A DNA stretch of 64,000 nucleotides from Atopsyche davidsoni (Eukaryota; Arthropoda; Insecta; Trichoptera; Hydrobiosidae), in contig JAILWY010000011.1 of assembly GCA_022113835.1 (NCBI GenBank), positions 8,676,501-8,740,500 of the forward strand, in the 5' to 3' direction. The notes below the pieces were generated by a model. The model made no database searches and was not told where the DNA came from. It saw nothing but the letters and a program-made list of their open reading frames with translations. Made by a program: the position numbers and the translations under genes. This document shows positions 12,474-22,427 of the stretch, piece after piece. The first letter of the stretch is position 1, and each line of letters starts with the position of its first letter.

Positions 12474-12570
12474 TTCAAGTAGCAGAGTGGTAAAGTAGGT
12501 TTTCACGCTCACTTGCTGAATTTCTGGCTAGTACATCCATGGTTCGATTCTGGGTCTCCGTTAGAATATC
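12474..12570 (+). repeat. tRNA-derived SINE-like unit, copy a
   Basis: RNA polymerase III promoter boxes are visible: A box TAGCAGAGTGG at 12480-12490 and B box GGTTCGATTC at 12541-12550. They are about 61 bp apart, which fits a type II (Leu/Ser-like) tRNA ancestor with a long variable arm. It cannot be a functional tRNA because the acceptor stem and anticodon arm do not fold properly. Confidence 0.6.
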
Positions 12571-12854
12571 ACGGTTTTAGGTGAGGTTAGGTTGATTAAA
12601 ACAGAGCAGCTAATAGCTCCTCAAATAAAATGTTTAGTATTTCATTTTCAGCTCGCTGGCTGAATAAAATATTTTAGCCTTCGACTGAAGTATCTTGAAT
12701 GGAATGAACTATTATTTTTAAAGGTGAAATGAATAAAAAGGCAAGTCAAATAAACAGCTACAGTAGTGGTAATTACACTATACATAGTTTCAGGTTTGAT
12801 TCGATTGTCATCTTTATAAGCTTATATTATATTTCAATATAATAAAAACAGAAT

Positions 12855-12945
12855 AGCAAGTAGCAGAGTGCTAAAGTAGGTTTTCACGCTCACTTGCTGA
12901 ATTCCTGGCTAGTACATTCATGGTTCGATTCTAGGTCTCGATTTT
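12855..12945 (+). repeat. tRNA-derived SINE-like unit, copy b
   Basis: Near-identical to copy a: A box at 12861-12871 (one change, TAGCAGAGTGC) and B box GGTTCGATTC at 12922-12931, again about 61 bp apart. Confidence 0.6.
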
Positions 12946-12993
12946 AAGGTAATGTTTTATTTTAGTAAAAACAGAGAAGCAATATCAAATATA

Positions 12994-13000
<7 letters not shown>

Positions 13001-13067
<67 letters not shown>
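13001..13067. repeat. (TA)n microsatellite
   Basis: About 33 uninterrupted TA units in the left inverted-repeat arm. The matching place in the right arm (about 14263-14288) has only a short interrupted run, so the repeat has expanded or contracted in one arm only. Confidence 0.95.
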
Positions 13068-13071
<4 letters not shown>

Positions 13072-13136
13072 TTTTAATTAGTTATCACGCTCGCTGGCTG
13101 TATCTTGATTGGAATGTACTATTTACGAAACTAAGG

Positions 13137-13625
13137 AAGGGATTTATGATAATGCAATTGCGCAGCAGCAATATAAAACTGTGGCGTAGAAGGACCCGAG
13201 GACTATACTATTTCCCCCCTAGACCAGTGCTTCTCAAAGTGGTCCCTACGGACCCCAGGGGGTCCCTGGGATCATTCAGGGGGTCCTTAGAAAATTTAAA
13301 TCGATTTGGGGGTCCCTGAACAACGTCAGGGGGTCCGCGCAAGGTTTAATACAAGTAAAATAAAAATATAGACAGGTGCATAAAATACAAGTAATAGAGT
13401 CGATACTTGCACCAACTAGTCTATAATATGAATTTATGTAGTTTTTCTCCCAGGGGGCGTAGACAAGTTTTGACTACGGAAAGGGGTCCATGGGGAAATT
13501 TTGACTATGAAAGGGGGTCCGTGGGCCAAAAGAGTTTGAGAGCCACTGCCTTAGACCACGAACACTGGTTCAGCACGAGTATATGCTCAGTGAGACGATC
13601 GCCAGCCTCCTCTGGCACTTGACGA
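13137..13625 (+). repeat. LINE-tail repeat R1, split by a MITE
   Basis: R1 text runs from GGGATTTATGATAATGCAATT to TTTCCCCCCTAGAC at 13224 and resumes at 13549 with CCTTAGACCACGAACACTGG. The gap is a complete hAT-type MITE. It lies in the loop between the two inverted arms. Confidence 0.85.
13225..13548. mobile_element. hAT-type MITE nested in an R1 repeat
   Basis: 324-bp element with terminal inverted repeats: CAGTGCTTCTCAAA on the left and CAGTGGCTCTCAAA as the reverse complement of the right end. An 8-bp target-site duplication flanks it (CCCTAGAC at 13217-13224, CCTTAGAC at 13549-13556, one mismatch). The inside repeats GGGGGTCC words. CAGTG-ends and 8-bp duplications are the hAT signature. 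It is a later insertion than the R1 copy it interrupts. Confidence 0.9.
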
Positions 13626-13639
13626 GCTTGATGACTGGA

Positions 13640-14000
13640 TGGGCACTGCATGCTTTCACCGCATGCCTCGGCCGTGCTGTCACGCTTTAACAAAACGGCG
13701 GTGTCGGCGATGGAAGCGGACACTTGCCGCACCCACTCTCTCGGCTGAAAAACACTTCGTTTCCAATAACGGGCCCGTCCGGTGGATGTGCGCTTTTAAT
13801 TGCCGAGAGAAAAAGAGAGAAAGTGACGCGTCGTTATCTCGCACACACGATTTCGTGACCAGATAAGGTCCGCCGGCGCCCATTGTGGTCAGCGGGAGGA
13901 ATTCGGCTCGTCGCCATCGTCTCCCACCCTGTCCACTGCTGGATGAAAGCCCATAAACCAGAGCTTTCGCCTTTTCCACGCTGAGTTACTCTACTCGGGA
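13640..14000. other. GC-rich unrecognised block
   Basis: Compositionally unlike the AT-rich surroundings, with many CG words. Its first 90 bp resemble the tandem unit at 11215-11518 (ATGCTTTCACCGCATGCCTC, GGACACTTGCCGC). Several overlapping open frames of 60-99 codons exist on both strands, none with a recognised motif. It sits in the loop of the giant inverted repeat. Confidence 0.4.
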
Positions 14001-14329
14001 TAGCGCGGAAATAATTACACAAGTTACTGCTGTATTCACGAATTTCACATTGATTTTTAACAAGTATATCTCAAAAGATTTTTTATCCGTTAAATCATGA
14101 TATTACTTATTAAAAATTTAACTGCGTTGATAATAAACCACGAGGCTGTTTTTTTTGCTCATCACCTTTAAAAATAATAGTTCATTCCATTCATTCATAC
14201 TTCAGTCGAAACATGAGATATTTTATTTAGCCAGCGAGCTTGATAACTAATTAAAAACTTTATATATATATATTTATATATATATATTTGATATTGCTTC
14301 CCTGTTTTTATTAAAATAAAACATTACCT

Positions 14330-14425
14330 TGAAACCGAGACCTAGAATCGAACCATGGATGTACTAGCCAGGAATTCAGCAAGCGAGCGTGAAAACCTAC
14401 TTTACCACTCTGCTACTTGCTTTTC
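14330..14425 (-). repeat. tRNA-derived SINE-like unit, copy c
   Basis: Minus-strand counterpart of copy b. B box (reverse complement GAATCGAACC) at 14345-14354 and A box (reverse complement CCACTCTGCTA) at 14405-14415. Confidence 0.6.
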
Positions 14426-14699
14426 TGTTTTTATTATATTGAAATATAATATAAGCTTATAAACATGACAATGGAATCAAACCTGAAACTATGTATAGTG
14501 TAATAACCACTACTGTAGCTGTTTATTAGACTTGCCTTTTTATTCATTTCACCTTTCAAAATAATAGTTCATTCCATTCAAGATACTTCTGACATATTTT
14601 ATTCAGCCGGCGAGCTGAAAATGAAATACCAAACATTTTCTTTGAGGAGCTATTAGCTGCTCTGTTTCAATCAACCTAACCTCACCTAAAACCGTGATA

Positions 14700-14795
14700 T
14701 TCCAACGGAGACCCAGAATCGAACCATGGATGTACTAGCCAGAAATTCAGCAAGTGAGCGTGAAAACCTACTTTACCACTCTGCTACTTGATATT
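14700..14795 (-). repeat. tRNA-derived SINE-like unit, copy d
   Basis: Minus-strand counterpart of copy a. B box (GAATCGAACC) at 14716-14725 and A box (CCACTCTGCTA) at 14776-14786. Confidence 0.6.
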
Positions 14796-15099
14796 CTGCG
14801 CATATCTTACTTACCAAGTGCCTCTCCTTAGAAGAGGCTGGCAACAATTTCTCTGAGCATGCTGAGCCAGTGTTCATGGTTTTCTACGAGGAAAATAGTG
14901 TAGTAGGACTATATACACCGCAGTTTTATATTCAAAAATCTGCCCAATAGCTTTATTATATATCCTTTCCTTGCAAGCTTTGGTATATAGATCCGATACT
15001 TCTTCTGTAAAATAACTTAACCTAACCTAACTTTATTTATAAATACAACATAAGCTCATAAACGTGACATTAGAATCAAACCTGAAACTATGCATAGAA

Positions 15100-15460
15100 T
15101 AATAACCACTGCACCATGAAGTTATTTTTTTTATTCATCCACATAACCTCAATCCGGCATACTCGAATCGAAGGTCCCCGAAAGCCTTCGGATGGTTTTA
15201 ATCGACAATCACCCACCGGTAATTTTATCTGGTGGTCCATCTCCGCATCCTCGCTCTTCGAAGAAGCCGAGCTGCCGACTTCCTGCACCATGTTTCACCT
15301 CTGCTGCAGCATTGTTGCGAAGACGCGTTTTTTTTTCTCACCGGACGCAGACAATGGGCGGCACCACGGCGAAAAATGGCCATTCATCCCGATCAATCTA
15401 TTGTGCTCTCTGCTGGAGAGGGGTCTCACTTTCTATTATTGCCAATAAAGATCCTTGAAT
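15100..15460. other. GC-moderate unrecognised block
   Basis: Open frames of 60-110 codons overlap on both strands without recognised motifs. The block includes GGCACCACGGCGAAAAATGG and an AATAAAG near 15445. It is distinct from the repeats around it and may be unique sequence. No evidence of coding. Confidence 0.35.
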
Positions 15461-16776
15461 GTTTTGACTGATCGATAAACCTGCGCTATATTAACTCGCA
15501 TTGTCTCGATACATAAATAAAAAAAATACGCTTTTTGGTATATCATAAAAGACTACCAATGATAATAAATAAATATATATATTTTTTTCAAAAATATGTA
15601 TTATTTAAACGAAATTCAAAAAAATATTTAACAACTATTACATTTGTGATAAACAATAACAATAACATAAAAAAAAATATTTTTTGCACCCATACAAGTT
15701 TTTTTGTGAAACGACGTGAAAAATCTTCGAAAAGTGTTTTCACGACACGGAAGTGATTTTATGCATAAAATGCACTGAAATTCACTGATTTGAATAATAT
15801 ACAACTCAATAAGCAATCAGAAGATTAATTAAAGCTAAATTAACTATTACGCAGGTGCTATGCTATCAAAAATCGTCTGTCATTCTGTTTGAAGTTCCCT
15901 TTGTTTTTGCCTTTCTACTTCTTTCGACAAAATTGATTAATACAACAAGTACACCGGAAGCCATGTGTTTTTTTTTTAGGTTTATCGAATAACAATTTTT
16001 TTTTACACAATTAACTAGATATTAAAAATAGTTTATATTCTACGCACGTACAGGTTAAATTAAAAATATATTTAGAGAAATCTATGAGAAATTTTACCGG
16101 CATTCGAGATCTTTCAGGTGCATTGTAAAAAAAATTATACGCTCATGCTAACATTGCAATTATAATTTAATTGAACGTATTAATTATTTATATATATATA
16201 TATAGTAAAGGAATAGTATTTTGTTAAAATAAATAACAAATCACAGGCTGAGGATATGAAAGAACTACGAAAAGTAATCGTGTTATAATGATAAAGAATA
16301 TGAGGTTTATCAAAATATTTAAAATGAGATCGATGATTCATTTTGTGTATGTATAGTGTAAAATAGCCTTATGTATTAGGAGACTACAGAGCATGGTATT
16401 CGTGATTTTAAAACTGCAGCGGACCTAATTATAATTTTCTCTATATATTGGAGTTGCTGATGGACTTGGGCTGGACTTCGCCGGTCAAGGCCAGCTTCCG
16501 CTCAGGATGCAGCCAGAAACAGTTATACGTTACATAACCTCACTAATAAACAGCTGTAACGTTTTTTTTAATCGACTACAACCATAACATTAATTTAATA
16601 AAATTAGTACACACGACGTATTCAATTCCACACAGGATATCCGTCTAATCTCTATTGGTATTAAAAACGACATAATTTATATTTTTGCTGCCTACACACG
16701 CGGCGCCACAACGGTAATTATCCAGCAGAGTCTTCAAAAAAAAAAACGAATATAAGAGCACGTTATATGCTGATTT
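15461..16776. other. AT-rich non-coding stretch
   Basis: Poly-A/T rich with short TA runs near 16190. No gene or named element seen. Confidence 0.55.
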
Positions 16777-16910
16777 GTTCGGTTGTCAGTTGTGTCGCAG
16801 CGCGTGCAGGCTGCTCGAGTATTCTTGTCTGTATTGGCCACTAAAGAAAGGAAATTGTACATTGTAGTGTCAAACTTCGGAAATCACGACGCCAGATTCA
16901 GGGCATCGCG
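16777..16910 (+). repeat. Dispersed repeat family R2, copy 2
   Basis: Core TTCGGTTGTCAGTTGTGTC followed by GCAGCGCGTGCAGGCTGC. It lies directly upstream of the tandem hammerhead-like repeats, so it may be part of the same element. Confidence 0.5.
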
Positions 16911-17001
16911 ATTAGTGATGGGAATAAACGATGAATTCATTTATAACAATTTTACTATGTCTTTATTATTTTTTTTAATTCGAAAATGTGTATAAATCAG
17001 T

Positions 17002-17043
17002 CTCCTGAAGATGGCCCCAGTATGTGGACCAAAACGTCGGAGG
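17002..17043 (+). ncRNA. Minimal hammerhead-like motif, unit 1 (probably inactive)
   Basis: Outer stem CTCC/GGAG, core CTGAAGA, a short inner hairpin GGCCCC..GGACC, then AAAACGTC. The invariant GAAA of the hammerhead core is AAAA here. The lost G corresponds to the catalytic general base, so cleavage is not expected. Confidence 0.4.
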
Positions 17044-17196
17044 GAATAGTAGTACACAAAGATTTATTGAAAAATGAATTAATTTTTTTTTATAACACTT
17101 GGTGAGCCTTGTGATGGGAATAAACGATGAATAAATTTACAACAATTTTACTATGTCTTTATTATTTTTTTTATTTGAAAATATGTATAAATCAGT

Positions 17197-17240
17197 CTCC
17201 CTGAAGATGGCCCCAGCACGTGGACCGAAACGTCGGAGGG
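17197..17240 (+). ncRNA. Minimal hammerhead-like motif, unit 2
   Basis: Outer stem CTCC/GGAG encloses CTGAAGA (fits CUGANGA), an inner hairpin with GG/CC-rich arms, and GAAACGTC. Stem III is almost absent, but the ACGT between GAAA and the expected cleavage site is self-complementary and could pair between two RNA copies. This is the architecture reported for Penelope-like element ribozymes. One extra U sits between CUGANGA and the inner stem and weakens the match. Confidence 0.5.
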
Positions 17241-17429
17241 CTGTCGTCAACACTCGCGAAAATGAACCATCTTATAGTAGTACACAAAGATTTATTGAAA
17301 AATGAATTTTAAAAAATTGTTAACACTTGGTGAGCCCTGTCGAGTGATGGGAATAGACGATGAATTAATTTATAACAATTTTGCTATGTCTTTATTATTT
17401 TTTTTATTCGAAAATGTGTATAAATCAGT

Positions 17430-17473
17430 CTCCTGAAGATGGCCCCAGCACGTGGACCGAAACGTCGGAGGGC
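17430..17473 (+). ncRNA. Minimal hammerhead-like motif, unit 3
   Basis: Same as unit 2, with an intact GAAACGTC. It is spaced about 233 bp from unit 2, so both could occur on one transcript. Confidence 0.5.
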
Positions 17474-17575
17474 TGTCGTCAACACTCGCGAAAACAAACC
17501 ATATACATAGTACACAAAGATTTGTAGAAAATGAATTTAAAAAAATGTTAACACTTGGCGAGCCCTGTACGGTTT

Positions 17576-17843
17576 ACAATGGGTCGTTTCGGGCGCACCT
17601 CTCGTGACCGTTCTCCAGCCTTGCGACACTGTTGGAAGAGACGACCTCCTCGCGGGGAGAGTCTCCGCTCCGGCCAAATCGAACCCGCGCACAAACTCGC
17701 CTACCGGGCTTGAAGTGTTCCGGTTTTGTTTTGCCGGTCGTGCGCAGCGACACAAGGCCTAAACGGTCGCTTAAAACGTGTATCGATACGCGTGTGATAA
17801 TGACTACAATGCATAATAGAATAAATCGTGATTTTAATTTTTT
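17576..17843 (+). promoter_or_regulatory. CpG-rich block ending in a donor-like GTAAGT
   Basis: Dense in CG words (GGTCGTTTCGGGCGC, CCTCGCGGGG) up to about 17790, then AT-rich, ending TTTTAATTTTTT followed by GTAAGT at 17844. It resembles the block at 7876-8266 in layout and may be an alternative promoter with first exon for the downstream gene. This is inferred from composition and one splice consensus only. Confidence 0.3.
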
Positions 17844-17986
17844 GTAAGTATCAAAAGATAACATTCATTCTGGGTCTTGTATACCATTGAAATACAGACT
17901 TAAATAAACCTTTTGTGATGATTTATGTCTTATGAAATATTTAGAAATGAGTACTTTATACTTTGAGAACTTTTCTTTTAAGTCTT

Positions 17987-18125
17987 CTACACACGCTGCA
18001 ACGCAACCGATAGCAAAATTTGATTTATTTATTTATATATTATGCGTATTTTATTACTTAGGCTTAACCATAAAAATAGCATTCAGCACAGTGGCTGATT
18101 GCAAATCGGTTGCAAGCTGTGTCGA
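17987..18125. mobile_element. Small MITE related to the array at 57 kb
   Basis: Ends are inverted: CTACACACGCTGCAACGCAACC on the left; GGTTGCAAGCTGTGTCG on the right. The left terminus matches the unit start of the tandem array at 56861 (CTACACACGTAGCAA), and GGCTTAACCATAAAAATAGC matches its TTTTTTATGGTTTTGC-type region in reverse. No clear target-site duplication was found. Confidence 0.5.
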
Positions 18126-18307
18126 CATCAACACATTAACAATATAGTAGAAAATGTTAAATACACTTGGTCTATTGCACAGTTAGATAACATCACAAAT
18201 GCATCAGTTTTGCTATTTTTTATTACCAATAAAGATAAGAAGGATTTCCTGTGCGGAATAAAATTAACACTCACACATACATGAACAACTAGTACACATA
18301 CATGCAT

Positions 18308-18450
18308 TATTCTTCTTCTGCAGGTGCTTCTCATCGGAGAAGGTTGGTGACCATCTCATTGATCGAATAGTGTATCTGCACATTGCTGCAATAGTATTAT
18401 TATAGTATATAGGGATGTAGATCTGATATTCAGGAGCGTTCTGCAGAAGC
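18308..18450 (-). repeat. LINE-tail repeat R1, diverged
   Basis: R1 tail (TTCTTCTGCAGGTGCTTCTC, GGTTGGTGACCATCTCATTGA) and an internal GTAGATCTGATATTC word, with the middle portion missing or degraded. Confidence 0.6.
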
Positions 18451-18894
18451 AATAGCAAGAGTCCCCCGACTGTACAGAATACTTCCTGAACACATTCCTT
18501 CATGTCAACTACTCAGAGCAGGGAAGATCCACACAATTATCAGTAAATGTCATGTAATCTACTTGCTGCTGCTGTTGGATACAAGCATGATTAGCAGGTA
18601 AGTTCTAGATTCTCTTTCCTGTGCGCCCTCGCGAAGTGCCGGCAGACTCGTCCATGGCGGAAGTCGTCTGCAACGGTACACCTCGATAAGGTTACGCAAT
18701 GGCCACACGCTGGATATTCATCGCATTTCTCAATAATGCATTCAATTATTTACGTCTAAACCCCCCACTGTGCTTGCCTTACGACAGGCGTAAAATAAAA
18801 AAAAAACACCTCGAAGGAGTACGCCTTACAAACAAGTAGTCGAAGAAGTTGCTGTGTCGTGAATAAACGAAAGGTGTTTCTCAATTCATTGCGG

Positions 18895-19745
18895 TCTGTT
18901 CTGTATGACGCTTAAAATGCAAGAGTAGAGATGTGATTGTGTGATGCTTGAAAGATGGTTTAAAACTTGTAAAGCTACTTCAAGCTTAGGATCAGAAAGA
19001 TTATTCTATTTTTTACGCAGCAGGAGCAGAAATATAATTCGTAGCTTGTTATCGTCTCTGCTCCTTATGATGCTTGAAAAGGCAGGAGGAAAAAAGTGAC
19101 AAAACAGTGGTTATCAGCTTGTTATTGTCTCCGTTTTGTATGATAAGTGAAAAGAAAGATCAGAAACATGAGTCTTAACTTGTTATGTTCTGTATGATGC
19201 TTGAGCAGAAATATGATTTTTAAGTTGTTATGGTCAGTATGATGCTTGAAGAGAAGGAGCAGAATGTTGATTTTTATGATGTATGGTCAGTATGATGCTT
19301 AAAGAGCAGGAGCTAAAAGATGATTCTTAACTTGTTATGGTCATTATAATACTTGAAAAGTAGGAGCAGAATGATGATTTTTAGCTTATTAAGGTCAGTA
19401 TATTGCTTGAAGAGTAGGAACAGAAAAATGATTCTCAACTTGTTAAGGTCAGTATAATACTTGAAAAGTAGGAGCAGATTTTTTTTTCATTTATTAGCTT
19501 ATTAAGGTCAGTATATAGCTTGAAGAGTAGGAACAGAAAGATGATTCTTAACTTGTTATGGTCAGTATAATACTTGAAAAGTAGGAGCAGAATGATGTTT
19601 TTTAGCTTATTATGGTCAGTATATAGCTTGAAGAGTAGGAGCAGAATAATGATTCTTAGCTTATTATAGTCAGTATGATGCTTGAAGAGCAGGAGCAGAA
19701 AGGCAACTATTTAGTTGTTGTAGGAGCAGAAAGGTGATTCTTAAC
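18895..19745. repeat. 54-bp minisatellite with alternating unit types
   Basis: TCAGTATRATRCTTGAAGAGTAGGAGCAG-type units start at 19234, 19287, 19341, 19395, 19449, 19508, 19562, 19616 and 19670: spacing 54 bp except one 53 and one 59. Two sub-types alternate (TATTGCTTGAAGAG then TAATACTTGAAAAG), giving a 108-bp higher-order unit. The left part (18895-19230) is degenerate. In-frame stops are present, so it is non-coding although 54 is a multiple of three. Confidence 0.9.
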
Positions 19746-20070
19746 CAATTCTCTCCGGCTATAGTGATTCCAATCGTTTGCTCCGTTGTTTTTAGAAACC
19801 GCCGAGTTTGGGAGTTGTCGTGACAGCCCGCGGTGTTGCCAGGCTGATCGACGCCTTGCATTATGATTAAGCGGAATTAGGTGCTCGGGCTGGCAACACT
19901 CGTGACGCTAATTTGCCCAATTTCTTTTTCTCTCTGAAAACGATAAGTACACCATGTGAATTTCAATTACGTAAGCTTCTATCCGAATTAAGTGATGGAT
20001 TCCGCAGTTAAGTCATCCGCTTCGAGTCGTTTGCACGCAAACATACTGAACAAGAAAATAAATATACATC

Positions 20071-20200
20071 TTCTTCGTCAAGTGCCTCTCCTCAGAGGAG
20101 GTTGGCGACCATTTCACTGAGCATATACTCGTGCTGAGCCAGTGCTCATGGTTTTCTAAGGGGTAAATAGTGTAGTGGGTCCCCGGTTCCTTCTACACTA
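20071..20200 (-). repeat. LINE-tail repeat R1
   Basis: Well-conserved tail half: AAGTGCCTCTCCTCAGAGG, GTTGGCGACCATTTCACTG and TAGTGTAGTGGGTCC, then unrelated sequence. Confidence 0.8.
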
Positions 20201-21242
20201 AAAACATTACCAGTGATTATTATTATTGAATATAAAAAAAATACAGTTTCTAGTAATACCAACGGCATCTCTAAAATACATTTTATAATTCATGTTAACT
20301 GCACGCCATTTCGCGACAGTTGAAAAATAAAAAATGACATATATCTATTGTTATAAAAAAATAATGATTCAATGAAACAAATGTTTAATGACTATATTTC
20401 GGACTTATGTTAAAAGTAAAAGTATAATAACTTATTAGAGTACGTTTTTTTTAATTTAGAGCATTTTCACTTGTTGTAAGATGATTCACTCGTTATCTCC
20501 TAGCCACTCAACTATTTAAGGTTATGTTAATACATGAAGTTTTATATACTCTGTCGTGTATATAAATACTTTTTTCAGCGTAAGTTGTCCACTAAATAAT
20601 AATTATTCTCATAGGTGATTGTGATGGCCATTTTGGGGATAAACAAAATATCTTACTCGTCGTTTCACGCGTTAATCATAACCCAAAAGCATACTGTATA
20701 CCCAGTAAGCCTGACTGACTGAAAAGTGTAAATATATTAATTATTAAAAAACAAATACTATTGTCTCTTTATTTTTTTAATTGAAATTTTAAGAAAGCCT
20801 CTCGTGCGATCAGCAACAGATAAAATGATTATTAAATCACATTTTCAAAATCCTGTCACTATACTTTGCCAGTATTGAAAAACAGATTTACGTTTTATAT
20901 ATTTATCGTTATGCGAAGGCTTCTTGGGTACGAAACGCGTAGGCAATTTGTCAAAAGATGTTAAGTGGCAGGACGTCGGCGTCGAAGTGCAAATCAAATG
21001 TTTGCACAGACAATATCTATTCACGAGAACGTTTGCAGTAAGAAAAGTGCTGCCATAACTATCCAACGGTATTCCTTTTGTATACAAAAAAACATCCGCA
21101 ATGGCAACACTGTTATTATGTATACAAGTAAATGTTATATACCTGCTTAATTTTTATTGCAAAAAATGTTTTATTACAGTATGACGAAGGCTTCGATTAT
21201 TATTAAGATGTATCATTTGCGGCGCGGTAGAACCGTGATATT
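20201..21242. other. AT-rich non-coding stretch
   Basis: No gene seen. One member of a short hairpin-bearing repeat (CGTTATCTCCTAGCCACT) is at 20491-20508. Confidence 0.5.
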
Positions 21243-21450
21243 TTGAATTTTAAGCCAGGCATGGAAACTTGCCGCGGCTTGACACCCATGAAAGGGAGGC
21301 TGTCGCCGTTTCCAGCGCAGTTCCGCCACCGGCTCGATTCAGTTCACCGTAAAAAGCCGGATCGCTTCTCCGCCGCGAGACTTCGGTCTCAGCAACAGTT
21401 CTCGAGAAGTAACGGTTCCGGCGGTTTTGTCATAACAGAAGATGGTCATG
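21243..21450. other. GC-rich unrecognised block
   Basis: About 200 bp of CG-dense sequence in AT-rich DNA with a 71-codon forward frame that has no recognised motif. It could be an alternative upstream exon, a conserved non-coding element or an unknown repeat; nothing decides. Confidence 0.3.
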
Positions 21451-21755
21451 ATAATTGACTACGAATCGTGGCTTCCCAGAATGTCAACTGGCGATATTTA
21501 TACACGCCAGTGGCGTGCGGTACATGCAAGCTGCGAGTATACTGTAAAAAAAAAACATATTTTTAGTAGCAGAGACACGTGTACAATTTCAAACTAAAAA
21601 AATATACGTTGAAAGATGTTTGACACAGCAAACCGGTATTTTATTAAGTGATAATTTTTAAAATGTATCCGTTACAAGATCGATTTTAAAACATACATTT
21701 TCCATAATCCTATTGTTAAATCGATTTTATAAAATTATTAAGTGTACTCTAATTC

Positions 21756-21800
21756 CAGTGGTTCCCAATTTTTTTGCTGCGAAGACCACGTGCTGATTTT
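21756..21800 (+). mobile_element. hAT-type terminus, single end
   Basis: CAGTGGTTCCCAATTTTTTTG is a typical hAT 5' terminus. No matching right end was found within 300 bp, so this is a fragment or chance. Confidence 0.3.
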
Positions 21801-22427
21801 TTTCTGTTTTTGCGTAGAGTCATGACTTTATAGTGTGTATTTATTTGCTCTGAAATAGAGGTTCTCACTTTTATAGGATTTTCTGTAGAGCGAATAATTT
21901 CAATGTAAAAAAAAAACTTAAACCCACTGTGACCACAAATAATTAAGTTATTTATATTTAATTTATATTTCACGCAGCCCCAATTTTTATGTGGGCCTCT
22001 ACATGTACAATTGAATAAAAGTAGGCAATATATAAAATTATTTTTGATTTACTTTAATGACGACACATCGCTCCGATCATTTGATGAATTTCTCTCGTTA
22101 TTTTTCGAGATTTCTACAACGCGGCAATAGCAAAAACTACCTATTACAGATTGACATTTGAAAATATTCAATCAACGATCTATTCTCGCAAAAACACAGC
22201 CTTTTTCTCGTTAACAATGAAGGCAGTCGCTTTTTTTTTTCAAAAATAATTACGAGTCTTTCTTGTCGAAGAATTACAATTCTTGTCCTACTTTTTGCAT
22301 TCCATTTATATAAAAACACGATGCTCACAATCAGAGGATAAGGTTTGTCGGTTTTGTTGTATTAAAAAACAATAAAGTCTGATCGAAAAAATATCGACAA
22401 ACGGCCGTCTATATGATAAGCATCTAG

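Larger units (their letters stand above)
12245..13125 (+). repeat. Left arm of a giant inverted repeat
   Basis: About 880 bp whose reverse complement recurs, with small differences, at 14168-15005. Order outward to inward: R1 tail, tRNA-like unit, TTAGGTTGATTAAAACAG spacer, a GAATGAACTATTATTTTTAAAGG block, a second tRNA-like unit, (TA)n, and GTTTTTAATTAGTTATCACG. All parts appear in mirror order in the right arm, so the inversion covers a composite of repeats rather than one element. Confidence 0.88.
14168..15005 (-). repeat. Right arm of the giant inverted repeat
   Basis: Reverse complement of 12245-13125. It begins with AAAAATAATAGTTCATTCCATT, holds both tRNA-like units in reversed order and orientation, and ends with an R1 tail finishing at GATCCGATACTTCTT. 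The arms differ by scattered substitutions, small indels and microsatellite length, so the event is not recent. Confidence 0.88.
16915..17571 (+). mobile_element. Three tandem repeats, probable Penelope-like element flanks
   Basis: Units begin at about 16915, 17111 and 17344 with GTGATGGGAATA.ACGATGAA and end near CACTTGG.GAGCC (periods about 196 and 233 bp). Each contains the hammerhead-like core listed separately. Unit 1 lacks a segment of about 35 bp (GCTGTCGTCAACACTCGCG...) that units 2 and 3 keep. Tandem, ribozyme-bearing terminal repeats are a known property of Penelope-like retroelements in animals, and that is the basis of the call. No reverse-transcriptase or GIY-YIG coding was found nearby, so this is a non-autonomous or solo remnant. 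Confidence 0.6.

Noticed and set aside
12480..12551. True tRNA gene
   Set aside because: A and B boxes are present, but acceptor and anticodon stems do not pair, and the unit recurs four times inside repeats.
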